Assembly: GCA_030710605.1 (NCBI GenBank)
Contig: CP092863.1
Coordinates: 118,136,164-118,200,163 of the forward strand
Source of the DNA: Cordylochernes scorpioides
Taxonomy: Eukaryota; Arthropoda; Arachnida; Pseudoscorpiones; Chernetidae
DNA length: 64,000 nt
Direction: 5' to 3'
Below the pieces are notes generated by a model. That model saw only the letters and a list, made by a program, of their open reading frames with translations. It was not told the DNA's origin and ran no database searches. The position numbers and the translations under genes were made by a program. Positions 43,283-52,769 of this stretch are shown here, piece after piece (position 1 is the stretch's first letter; each line of letters starts with the position of its first letter).

Positions 43283-43384
43283 CTACAACGTTAGATGTCG
43301 TGATTATCATTGTTTACAATGGAGAAACAACTTATTATATACATGATATATAGGTGTCCTATACATATATATATTGACGTTAAG

Positions 43385-43580
43385 AAATCGAAGCCTAACC
43401 TGTACTGATGAGGGCCCTAGATCGAAACTATGGCACACAGGGTGTTGGCTTTTGTCTGAATTTTCCTAAACTGGTGTTGTGGCTCATTCCTCATAACCAC
43501 CACCAGTAAAGTTAACAAAAAAAAAAAAAAAAAAAACGCAATGCATTGTTTTAATGCATAACTAAAGGGAGAGATGTTTC
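43385..43580 (+). mobile_element. Hammerhead-bearing repeat, plus-strand copy
   Basis: Runs from GAAATCGAAGCCTAACC through the motif at 43402 to TGTTGGCTTTTGTCTGAATT, GGTGTTGTGGCTCATTCC, an A18 run and CATTGTTTTAATGCATAACT, AAAGGGAGAGATG. It is antisense to TRAF4. Confidence 0.6.
43400..43442 (+). ncRNA. Hammerhead motif, cleavage triplet mutated
   Basis: CTGATGA (43406-43412) and GAAA (43424-43427) are intact, and stem I pairs with small defects (CCTGTA with CACAGG). The usual GTA before the cleavage site reads GCA, breaking the A15.1-U16.1 pair. It is probably inactive. Confidence 0.5.
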
Positions 43581-43734
43581 TATTTTGTGACATATATTTC
43601 CATTTATAGGAATGTAACTAAATAATATAAAACTACATATATTTATATATTTTTCATTTTTATTTCAACACCTGACCTTTTTATCTTTTATTTGTTTCTT
43701 TCGTTTTTTCATAATTATATATGTCCCTAGAGAG

Positions 43735-43960
43735 TCATCTTTCCCTTTAATTGTTCATCAGAACGATGGCACTATGCATTACCCTTTAGGAAAATACAGA
43801 CAAAAGCCAACAACCTGTATACCATGGTTTCGGGAAATGTCCCTCATCAGTATAGGGACGGCTTCATAACATCCTACAAGAGGGGTTATGGAATTGGCCA
43901 AATTGACCAAACAGGAAGAAGGTATATATACTTCTCTAAGGTGTACATGACTATAATCCT
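43735..43960 (-). mobile_element. Hammerhead-bearing repeat, minus-strand copy in TRAF4 intron
   Basis: On the minus strand the unit runs from GTCAATTTGGCCAATTCCAT and AACCCCTCTTGTAGGATGTT through the ribozyme motif to GGTTGTTGGCTTTTGTCTG and AAAGGGAAAGATGACTCTC. It forms an inverted pair with the copy at 43385, so the intron RNA could fold there. Confidence 0.6.
43814..43856 (-). ncRNA. Type-I hammerhead ribozyme motif, core intact
   Basis: Read on the minus strand: CCTATA, CTGATGA (43850-43844), stem II GGGA/TCCC with loop CATT, GAAA, stem III ACC-AT-GGT, GTA, TACAGG. All catalytic boxes match the consensus. Stem I has one mismatch (A/C) in six. It is in the sense strand of the TRAF4 intron between the two zinc-finger exons, so it would be present in the pre-mRNA. 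Confidence 0.7.
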
Positions 43961-43984
43961 CCCGCAAATTTATGTTATAGAATT

Positions 43985-44178
43985 ATAAACACAAGGTAAT
44001 AAGACCAAATCCAAATAAATAAATAGTGTGTGACGTTTCAGCGTTGTTACCATCTTCAGACAAAAGTAGTGAATGATTCAGTATTTCATTCAGTACTTTT
44101 GTCTGAAGATGGTAACAACGCTGAAACGTCACACACTATTTATTTGGATTTGGTCTTATTACCTTGTGTTTATAATCT
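43985..44178. repeat. Near-perfect foldback, 80-bp arms
   Basis: Left arm 43985-44067 and right arm 44095-44178 are inverse copies almost base for base, from ATTATAAACACAAGGTAATA to its inverse at the right edge. The arms carry CTGAAGATGGTAACAACGCT and GAAACGTCAC on both strands. The loop is about 27 bp. The low divergence between the arms suggests recent formation or arm homogenisation. Confidence 0.85.
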
Positions 44179-44179
44179 A

Positions 44180-44601
44180 CTAGACGAATGACCCGGGCAA
44201 CGCCCGGGTTTACACGATTAAATGTATTATTCAAACACATGAAACATAGCAAAATAAAACATAGCAAATATAGCAAGAGCAGTTATTTTAAACGCTGAAT
44301 TAGATCAGTTATAGCAAAAAATGAAAATATATACCTGCCGGCGGCGCGCGCCCGTTGGCTGCCGGCAGGACGCCTGAGTGTTCTAGAGGGCGCTGCTCGT
44401 GAGCTAAGTAGAATAATTTGAATATATAGTTTTAATAAATGATTTATATATATTTTAAAATAGCCTATCGTCATCCCCGTTATTTTTTTACCTATGTATG
44501 GAAATTTTGGTTTGAATTAGTGAACTACTGCGAATTTGTATAATGGACATACAAACCAACAAACAGACAAACATACAAATATTCATTTTTATATATATAG
44601 A
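44180..44601 (-). mobile_element. Complete non-autonomous Helitron in TRAF4 intron
   Basis: 422 bp on the minus strand. Host A then TCTATATATATAAAAATGAA with TGTTTGTCTGTTTG-type repeats at the 5' end (44601), and a 3' hairpin CCCGGGCGTTGCCCGGG, CATTCGTCTAG then host T (44180). The interior has a GC-rich palindromic piece at 44337-44370 (CTGCCGGC ... GCCGGCAG). There is no open frame. Ends and insertion site (between A and T) fit Helitrons exactly. Confidence 0.85.
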
Positions 44602-45386
44602 TAATCCAAATTGTGCCTTATCATTATAGAATTATATGTTTAGAGAGAGAGAGAGAGAGTTATATATATATATGAGATTATATAACTATATATAGTTGCA
44701 TATACTTATATTTACATAAATAGAAAAATAGCCATCTTCAGTATAAACGAAGCTCTAGGGAGGATCCGTTACGTCCTCTAAGTATCCTCAAGATATTTTC
44801 AGCAATATTTACACACTAAACTGTGTGAGACACCACATACAAATCTCTTATATTCTATTTATAGATTTGAATAAATTCCATTTGTGTAGTTTAGTTGTGT
44901 GAATGTTTTAGACTTCAATTTAATAAAATAAAAAAGAGAGAGAGAGGAAGCGGCTTCCATTTTCTTCAGTAAATTATTTATAAATTGGAAGAAGAAAAAA
45001 ATGCGAAAGACCAAGAATCGAAAATTGAAATTTTATTTTTTATAATATTCGGAGATATGCAATTTCGGAGGCTTTTATTTGCACATCGTCGCTCTCTATA
45101 TAAGGAAAAGAAGAAAAAAAAGTTAAACGTTTTCTTTGGGAAATCTATTTATTGCATAACTGTATAGAGATAAAAGAAAATATTCTGAATTTTGGTTGTT
45201 TTTTTCCTTTCACTTTGTTGTTGGAAGGAGAGGAAAACATCATTCTACAATAATTCGTTTGGTGTAGGTCACTTTTTAAAATCATTCCTATTCCCTGATG
45301 ATTGAATGCTGACACAAGTTATGCTTTCTAAGTATATTGTAAGATGATATAGGAGGGTTTTATACTTACTTTATATCCACGACATA

Positions 45387-45943
45387 CACTCATAGACAAA
45401 ACATAAGTAGGTAGAAAGTATTTGATTTCGCCGGTCGTCTTTTTTTTTTTGAAGGAGACAGAGGCTGTTCACACTTGGTTATCTCTCGTGTGTCTTCAAT
45501 ATAGGTCACTGTAATATCTTTCAGAGTTATTGTCTCAATCCCGATATACATGCTAAAAGGTACAACTTCCTTAAGTTTTGTCCATGAGTGTATATTGGTT
45601 ATCTCGTGTGTCTTCAATAAAAGTCACTGTAATATCTTTCAGAGTTATTGTCTCAATCCCGATATACATGCTGAAAGGTACAACTTCCTTAAGTTTTGTC
45701 CATGAGTGTATATTGGTTATCTCGTGTGTCTTCAATAAAGGTCACTGTAATATCTTTCAGAGTTATTGTCTCAAACCGATATACATGCTAAAAGTTACAA
45801 CTTCCTTAAGTTTTGTCCATGAGTGTATATTGGTTATCTCGTGTGTCTTCAATAAAAGTCACTGTAATATCTTTCAGAGTTATTGTCTCAATCCCGATAT
45901 ACATGGTAAAAGGTACAACTTCCTTATGTTTTGTCCATGAGTG
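45387..45943. mobile_element. Tc1-like MITE plus tandem array of its half unit
   Basis: A full 204-bp copy (45387-45590; TA on both sides) is followed by three further copies of its right half (unit about 118 bp; starts at 45595, 45713 and 45830). Every unit ends GTTTTGTCCATGAGTGTA, the terminal inverted repeat. The open frames on both strands are by-products of the array. Similar arrays are at 57309 and 58372. Confidence 0.85.
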
Positions 45944-46466
45944 TACATCACAAAGGGCAGCTGATAAAAAAAACCTCTAATGATGAACTCACGCCTCTCA
46001 ATCTTCTAAACTCCCCCCAGTTGGGAAATTGAGGAGGGATTCCCCATCCTGACAGGAGAAGAGAACATGTCTCATAGAAGTAGCCAGCCCTTTACAAATA
46101 CATTCTTCAGCGAAACAATTAGCCTGACAATGAGCTGATACTTGAATGCTTGCCATTATAAACTAATAAAGAAACTCTTGTTGGATATTTCCTGGTTCAT
46201 AAATCATGTGTTTCTACTTTAGAAATATTATTCTAGAACCTTTAAATTCGTTGTTTCTATGGTTCATGGAAAGAGAGGCATTCTTACAGTGTACTGTAGG
46301 TAGGTATATTGTTGCGTCTTCCTGTACTACTGTTTCTACTGTAGACATTACTGTATTGTAGACAACACCAGAGCAGGTAGTCATAAAACCAACTTCGATT
46401 TATTAGGTGAATATTTTTGGGTACCCTTTTTACAGAAGACTTGAAGTAACATAAAACGCATATAAA

Positions 46467-46640
46467 AGTCGGTGGACGAGTGGGTAACACCCTCGATTCC
46501 CGACAGTCATGAACCGGGATTTAATCCCACGTTAACATTTTGTTTAATATGTGAATAACCTTCACATTCATTGTTACAATTATCATAAACTAGGTTGTTC
46601 TTGTTGATCGGTACCTAATAAAGTGATTTTGGAACCGGAA
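46467..46640 (+). repeat. SINE family B, full copy
   Basis: AAGTCGGTGGACGAGTGGGT head, GAACCGGGATTTAATCCCAC B-box-like region and GGTACCTAATAAAGTGATTT end. It lies in the 3,988-bp TRAF4 intron. Confidence 0.75.
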
Positions 46641-46654
46641 CCGAAGTAACATAG

Positions 46655-47000
46655 CATACATAAATGAATATAAAATAAAAGGATTTAAAAGCGCGAGTGT
46701 TTCTTTTATATATAAAACGAACTTCTACTGTCCTTACTGCGATGAAAAAATATATTGGGAGGGCTTGGCTCATCAGTGGTGAACCCTCCCAGCGGTTTCG
46801 CCAATTTAATCCACCAGACCGCTTCTCAGAGCTCTAATATTGTGTTGGATCATTCTGCTTTTATATGCTACACTGAAGGATGGAATCTTAGAAATGGTTT
46901 TCAAGTAAACTATGGACATAAGCTTATAGGACAGTAGAATTATATTCAAATATTTTTAAATCCTTTTATTTTATATGTATAGATGGCGCGTTATTGCTTT
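46655..47000 (+). repeat. Repeat D, longest plus-strand copy
   Basis: AAAAGGATTTAAAAGCGCGA, CTTCTACTGTCCTTACTGCG, hairpin GGGAGGG ... CCCTCCC, AAGCTTATAGGACAGTAGAA, and TATAGATGGCGCGTTATTGC at the end. The flanks AAAATAAAAGGATTTAAA and TTTAAATCCTTTTATTTTAT are inverted, so this copy too is a foldback-like element of about 310 bp. Confidence 0.7.
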
Positions 47001-47270
47001 GTGTTAATAAATGAATATGCCATATTTTAATTTCGTATTGATCTGTTTGGTGAATAATTTTAAATTATATTTTAAATGTTTAAAAAAAATCCTGCAACAA
47101 TCTAAAAAACAAATAAATCTTGCAAAAAAAAAATCAATATTTCACGATTAGAATTGTTAGTTGCTTTGAACCTATGTATGTTGCCGTTGACAATAAAGGA
47201 CAACAGCACCAAGAAAATATGTGTTCGCGGCAGGAAAGAGCTCGAGAAATGTTGTAAAAGTCGGACCTAC

Positions 47271-47516
47271 CTCCAGCATGAAGGCAGTGAGGTCCGTGGC
47301 TCCGCAGGCCTCGCAGCGAGCTCGGCGCTGGGGGCAAGTGTAGCGGAGATGGTCCTCCAGCAGGGCGCGGGGGATCAGCGCGGCACAGAGACGGGGGCAG
47401 GGGGCGGCTTCCAGACGGCATGTGGTGTTGAGGTGGGCCTGGAGCCGGCCTGGCTCCCCTGTCCACCGGCATCCTTCCTGGGTGTGGATACAGGTGGTCG
47501 TGGAGTTGTTCCCTCG
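47271..47516 (-). CDS. TRAF4: TRAF4-like, first visible exon (TRAF zinc fingers)
   Basis: The donor is GTAGGT from 47270. The 5' edge is less sure; CAG at 47519-47517 gives 82 codons in phase, but another acceptor slightly upstream (TTTTGTAG near 47555) is possible. The translation RGNNSTTTCIHTQEGCRWTGEPGRLQAHL continues with NTTCRLEAAPCPRLC, LLEDHLRYTC and CEACGATDLTAFMLE. It holds one whole C-x6-C ... H ... C finger, a second C-x3-C ... H-x4-C finger and the start of a third. It aligns with the region just after the RING of TRAF4. About 80-90 N-terminal residues, with the RING, are missing from the window or lie in an exon I did not find between 47520 and 64000. The four exons together code for 387 residues. 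Confidence 0.88.
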
Positions 47517-47584
47517 CTGTTGCTGCCACACCATACCCTTCCATATAAAATACGGGCTACAAAATATGGTCGTGGATTCACACA

Positions 47585-47880
47585 CACACACACAAAAGCC
47601 TTTATTAAGACACACAGGTCTTACAGAGGATTCTCCTTGGGGTTACAAAACGGAGAAACCTATGAAAGTGGGAAATAAAAAATGGAGAAAGATTATATAC
47701 ATTTGGTAAATATATACAGATTATAAGAAAGAATAAAAAAAAAAAAATAAGAAGAATAAAAAAATAAAAATTTTTGGAAATATGGATGGGAGAAGTGGAG
47801 AGCGAAAAGAGGAAAGAAAACAGGAATTTACATATGGAACAAGACAATTTAAGCTCTTCTGCTCACACAGCACAGGTGGG
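47585..47880 (-). repeat. LINE 3' end (ACACAC-tailed), paired with 59605-59915
   Basis: CACACAAAAGCCTTTATTAA, CACACAGGTCTTACAGAGGA, CCTATGAAAGTGGGAAATA and TCTTCTGCTCACACAGCACA occur in the same order at 59600-59915 with over 80% apparent identity, and a shorter piece is at 55720-55770. It is read on the minus strand as a 3' UTR ending in (TG)n. It begins just upstream of the first visible TRAF4 exon. Confidence 0.6.
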
Positions 47881-48061
47881 CCATGTATTTTTTAAGAAAT
47901 CTTTAAGAGATTTCCCAGGAAAATCCGCGTGTTCAGGGTTGTAAGGTAAACACCGTTTTATCAGTGGGGGGGTTAACTTATCGTATCTGCCTAAACAAAT
48001 AATTGGATGTTGGTTCTGTCCTTCTCATCAAATAGAATTTTTTGGTATGTTTGGATGTTCG

Positions 48062-48344
48062 GTTAAGTCTTTCTTTTTTTTCAGCATTTTTATGGAAGTT
48101 ATATAGATTCAGAGCTACTGAACTATTGTCTATAAAGTTGGATAATAAAGAATATAATGTGAAGCATGGTCGTGGATTCTTTATTATCCACTCTACACAT
48201 GGCCTGGATTACAACGCCCTGGTCATCCTGGTGTTTGCCAAGAACCACATCTATCATTACTTCCTCGGCGTAGAACTGAGGAGTGTTCAAGAAAATCTTG
48301 TCTGGAGGAGGACTTTCACAAGGTGGGGAAGCCTCCCTTGCTGA
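48062..48344 (+). other. Coding-like island, possible terminal exon, unassigned
   Basis: A strong acceptor (TCTTTCTTTTTTTTCAG ending at 48083) is followed by 86 open codons to the TGA at 48342-48344: AFLWKLYRFRATELLSIKL, then GFFIIHSTHGLDYNALVILV, KNHIYHYFLGVELR, and WRRTFTRWGSLPC. An AATAAA lies at 48429-48434. The middle has GC-ending codons typical of real exons here. The minus strand is also open (EEVMIDVVLGKHQDDQGVV and neighbours) with an acceptor-like TTTCTTCAG, so the strand is not certain. A 14-bp inverted repeat (GGATAATAAAGAAT) lies at 48139-48186. Not recognised as any family. Confidence 0.35.
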
Positions 48345-48791
48345 AGAAATTTGTACAACTGTATATATTTCCTTACTTAATATTTTATTATATTTTTCCA
48401 AATTTTATGTAACCATTGATTAGATGTTAATAAAATTGTTTAACGACACGCATCTTGGATAAACGATGGGGATATAAAAATATATGCATATACCGATCCT
48501 TAACACTGAAGCTTCAATTCTGAGAGTTTAACCGTTTGTAGAAGAATGGTAGAGTAGAAAACCCTGATGTACACAAATCACTTTGCGGAATTCGATTCGA
48601 ACCTAAGAAAAACGGAGGAAATATTGTTAAAACCAACCCAAGAGGGAATCGTATCGTATAGAAGTTTAAAAAATATCAGCCAGGTTATCATAAATAATTA
48701 GATCATAAATGCACCCCTTGTTTACGAGGGTAGACAAAGAGTTCGCGCGACAATACAAATAATATTGTAGATGAAACTAATGAAAGGTTCT

Positions 48792-49010
48792 CTACACCAT
48801 ACGACCAATCGTCACTGAAGAGTTGGCATCAACAGTGCGGAACCGATCTGACGGAAGCTGACCAGCTGGCTCCCTGGGGCCAAACACGAGGTACCCCGGG
48901 GGGAAGGCACCAGGCATGAATGCCAAACTCTGATTAAGGAGGGCAAGTCTTCGCTCTTCCTGCTTTTTCCTAAATCCTTTTAGGGTTCGCTTCCTTGGAG
49001 GACTTTTCAT
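48792..49010 (-). other. Short coding-like island, unassigned
   Basis: The minus strand has an ATG at 49010 after CGAAGGAG and 72 codons: MKSPPRKRTLKGFRKKQEER, then ALLNQSLAFMPGAFPPGYLV, GPREPAGQLPSDRF and a stop. It is GC-rich compared with its surroundings. The basic start followed by a Pro/Gly-rich middle could be the end of a retroelement gag/ORF1 or a small host exon. I do not recognise it. Confidence 0.25.
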
Positions 49011-49387
49011 CTCCTTCGAAAGTCCGTCAGTATTAACCTCGGCTGTCTACGCTCGCTAAAAGGACTCAAAACTCTTTATATACGTATTTAAAAAGCCAAA
49101 TCTCTCTAAAATATTTTTTTGTTTCTATTATACAACTTTATTTCTATATTCATTCTTTTTATATGCAAATAATTCCAAATCCTCTTCAAATTTCTTTTTC
49201 TTTTTTTTTTGTATAGGGAGTAGTAAGCTTTCAGAAATGTAACTCCAATCAAACAGAAATAGAGAGCAAACTCAATATCTATAGCTCTTCTGTAGCTATA
49301 TTGAACTCACAATAAAAGTCAGTAACTTCAAATTTTCGATCAAGTGTCAAAATGTTTCTATTTACTGAACATTCACACAAGCCAAAA

Positions 49388-49452
49388 AACAATGCGCAAT
49401 TCGGGGATTCGATCCCGAGCTGTCTAAATTCGACATTATACCATTACGTCAC
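49388..49452 (-). tRNA. tRNA-like remnant
   Basis: On the minus strand GTGACGTAATGGTATAATG resembles an A-box and GGGATCGAATCCC a B-box/T-arm. The anticodon arm is poor and the acceptor ends do not pair. It is likely the head of an old SINE rather than a tRNA gene. Confidence 0.35.
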
Positions 49453-49514
49453 CAACCCAACCTACATTCCTAAAACTTGAGTAAATGGGACGCTACCGTG
49501 TTTACAGCATGACT

Positions 49515-49712
49515 TCATTCATGGAGACAAAACTTAAGGAAGTTGTACCTTTTACCATGAATATCGGGATTGAGACAATAACTCTGAAAGATATTACAGT
49601 GACCTTTATTGAAGACACACGAGATAACCAATTGTGGACAGCCTCTGTCTCCTTAAAAAAAAATGACGACCGGTGACATCACTTTCCACTTCCTTAGTCT
49701 TGTCCATGAATG
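49515..49712. mobile_element. Tc1-like MITE, full copy
   Basis: CATTCATGGAGACAAAACTT to AGTCTTGTCCATGAATG, with GAAGTTGTACCTTTTACCAT, AAGATATTACAGTGACCTTT and AATGACGACCGGTGACATCA inside. This is a clean reference for the family in plus orientation. Confidence 0.8.
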
Positions 49713-50149
49713 TATACATATATAAGACTGTCTCTACAGAGTAACTTTATTTTTATTATAATAATCATCATCATTGTAAATTCTTCATCTCTACTTGAAT
49801 AGTGCAGACTGTGCATTTTTGCCTATATTTTGACGGGATGTCAATAAAACTATGTTATTTGTCTATAGAGTAATGTCATCCCCGGGGAATAATCACTTGA
49901 GCTCCCCCAACATCCGGGAGAGGAGGAAGAAGTGAAAACAATGCGTCACGGGTGAGCGAGCGGACGCCATTGTTGTACCGGTTCTGTACCAGCGGGGTAC
50001 ACGCCGGTACAGATCATCGCGTCAGGAGAATCCATAGTTTCTTCGGCGGCACATGTCGGTTATTGAATCTTCAAATTCTATACATTGATGAATTCCTAAC
50101 ATAATACATTCTTGCTTCCTAGCGTTTCCTTATAGCAACAAGTTTCTTT

Positions 50150-50275
50150 ATTAAAGATATATAAGCTTTCAGACAATAACGTCTTTAACAGGCTGTAATA
50201 CGAAAAAAGTTCTTGTATTCGTATTACAGACTGTTGAAAGACGTTATTGTATGAAAGCTCGCCAATCCTATACCT
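50150..50275. repeat. Foldback with TTTCAGACAATAACGTCTTT arms
   Basis: The left arm 50164-50217 (CTTTCAGACAATAACGTCTT and CTGTAATACGAA) is repeated inverted at 50217-50268 with a small loop. On either strand it reads like a hammerhead-like remnant (TTGAAAGA ... ATGAAAGCTC), similar to 5288-5335. Confidence 0.65.
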
Positions 50276-51440
50276 CGTCAATAAAGAAACTGGTTACCTT
50301 CGGTCTCTTCTTAGCAAAGATATACGGCGATTCCACCTATTGTAAAGTCCACAATATTACTTTTTTTTGACCGATTAGTCATAACTAGAGAAAGTACCAT
50401 GCTAGAACAAAGCATTAGACCCTAGGGGGGGGGGGGGGGTCGGAAACCTTTTGAGTCGGAAGAGTCAAAAATTACAATTTACAAAATTTCAAAGTTTTTA
50501 AAGAGTCACAAATAATTTTATTGCCAACAATAGATAGTATTCGCCTAAAAAAGCTGTATTTATGCGAGTACTACACGTAGCTTCACATCCAAAGAGCCGC
50601 AGGTTGCCGACTCGTGCACTAAGGTGTTACATGACATCCTTTAGAGTAAGAATTCCATAAGATTATGTTCCTCTAGTAACTCCGTCTTTGCCGGTCCCAA
50701 GCCCGGATGAAAAATGAGAAATAGTAACAAGCTCGCTAAAAAAAAAAAAAAACCTGGGCTCAGCTGGCCCGGCTGATAGTACCCTGTAAGGGTTCTTAAT
50801 CCAGGGATACAGGATGAGCAGCGTTTGTACTCCATGTTAGGAGCGGCTGAACATGACGTCTGTTCCTCATGTCAGAGGCGGCCATTTCTTTTGGAGCTAA
50901 GTCTGCTACCGAGTAGTGCTCCCAGTCTTAATGACAAAGGCAGACACATTCTACTTCACCCAGTCATGATGGTTGTCAAACAGACACCATCAAGGGTCAC
51001 AACTTGATATCCTAATATGATTGAGTGGAGATAAGAAAGAATAAGATGTTCCTCTAGTTGAGTGTCCGATGCGTTTGTGACATATTCCAAAAATCCTTCT
51101 TAACGTACCCAATACAAGTTGTGTTCCGCGCTTAGTTACAATAGGGACAGGTTGGAATAGACTTTCTGTATACATTTCATTCTTCAATGGTTTGAAATAT
51201 CTTATTTCCAATCGGGCTTTCCCTTTTTTTTTTGGTGTTGTTTTTATAGAGGTTCAGCGTTCTCAGTGTTTTTTTCTCACTATACTATAGTCGTACTTAA
51301 AGTATTCTCCAAGAGTTTTGTTAATTCCAGGTTTGGGTGGAATTTTTCAGCAAGAAAGCTAAGCGTAATGTACCAGTAGTATAAAGTGAGTCCTGTAGTA
51401 CTCCTAAGTATGATGATGACGTCACGCAATTTACTTTGAT
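50276..51440. other. Intergenic, scraps of LINE sequence
   Basis: A G12 run at 50427-50440, a segment 50755-51050 that ends with the LINE 3' word TTGATATCCTAATATGATTG also seen at 10410, and otherwise nothing. The region 50640-51000 has mixed frames and no intact domain. Confidence 0.35.
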
Positions 51441-51459
51441 GAGTAGCATCCACTTACTC

Positions 51460-51760
51460 TCTCGGAATGGATATTTTTTTTTAGATTGTGGGAGAGTGCG
51501 AAACGAAGCCTGTTGAAGGTCGCCAGAAATAGATAGAAGAATTGGATGGAAGATATAAGAATAAGAAAGAGATTGATAAAGAAATTTTTGGAAGGCAAAC
51601 TGAATGGAAAGAGAACAGTAGGAAGAATTGGAATTATGTGGACTGGATAAGAAAATCTAAAGGAAGCTATAAAGAGCTCAAGAAAAGAGAAGTTTGGTGC
51701 CGCTAGAGATAGAACCTGCTCAAGAGTGGAGAAATTGAAGAAGAAGCATATATCTAGCAA
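51460..51760 (+). pseudogene. LINE ORF2 C-terminal region, decayed
   Basis: The frame gives SAKRSLLKVARNR, then MEDIRIRKRLIKKFLEGKLN, GKRTVGRIGIMWTG and KFGAARDRTCSRVEKLKKKH with one or two stops. The GKR..GR...W and A.DR..WR-type order is the usual C-terminus of RTE/CR1-like ORF2 proteins. Relative at 38340-38600. Confidence 0.5.
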
Positions 51761-51988
51761 ATTACAAAGAAAACGAAGACACTGTATCGGTCATATGCTA
51801 AGACATACCTACTTGTATCCCTACTAAACTCAACAATGTAACAAACACATCATAAGCATCAACACCCAGTTGCAATATCGGCCAGCCTTGTTCCTACACC
51901 CTGAACCTCTTCTGTGTCTTCAAAGCCCAATCTGGAGTTTTCAGATCATCATCTTCTCAACCTTCCCAGCAACCCACTTAACTGCCAG

Positions 51989-52360
51989 CCATACAGAGAG
52001 TTACAACATACAACAAAGCCACATACACTCCTGTACGCGTTCCTGTATACAATTAATGGCTTTAAGAAAAACCCCGATTTCCTCATTTCTAGAAGTAAAA
52101 CCTTAGGGAGACAGTAGACAAGGAAGTGCCGTGGGTGCTATCAAAAACCAAATACAGGGAGTTGCTACATGCGACAACATACACATACGCTCCTGTACGC
52201 GTCTCCGCATTCAATCCATGGCTTCCAGAAACACCGGCTTCCACATTTCCAGCAGTAAAACAGACTGCCTTGACAGTAGACAAGGCACCATTGGACAGTG
52301 GAGTACCTAGACCGAAGTCTGTACGCCTGAGAAGTAGACAAGGCCGTAGGTGCTATTAAA
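51989..52360 (+). repeat. Diverged tandem duplication, about 163 bp, coding-like
   Basis: The block starting ATACAGAGAGTTACAACATA (51991) is repeated from ATACAGGGAGTTGCTACATG (52154), including CTCCTGTACGCG and a TTCTAGAAGTAAAAC / TTCCAGCAGTAAAAC pair. The second unit has an open frame (KYRELLHATTYTYAPVRV, WLPETPASTFPAVK) that is disrupted in the first. CACTCCTGTACGCGTTCC-type words suggest an old retroelement gag or 3' part. Not identified. Confidence 0.45.
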
Positions 52361-52769
52361 CACCAAGTGTGTGTCGACGAAGTAGGGAGCTTCTAGACAA
52401 TAGACCGCCGTAGGAAATCCGCCAATTACCTTCTTGTTTTTTTTTTTTTATAGAGCAACCAATAAAAACGAAGGCTAATTTCTCCCCAGCTGATTGGCGG
52501 AGGAATGACCGAGGGGCGTCAGTCATCCCCGGGGGGCAGGAAGTGGTGTGTGAAAGTGCCGAGGGCTTTAGAACCATCCAACTACGGGACAATCAATTAA
52601 CTTACTCGTCACACAAGCATCTTTCTGGTGGAAAAACACGACAATTTTCTTCGGGAAAATATGTCTTTAAAGATGGCTGTTACCGACGAAAATATTTTTA
52701 TCTCAAGACGTAGAGACAAATAAAAGAACTTGGTATCCGTTTAAACAAAACTTTTAGAGTAATATTAAA

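Noticed and set aside
45578..45940. 120-codon frame with internal repeats of about 40 residues
   Set aside because: Produced by the tandem MITE half units (118 bp).
47154..47678. 174-codon plus-strand open frame and two other minus frames
   Set aside because: Shadows of the GC-rich zinc-finger exon 47271-47516.
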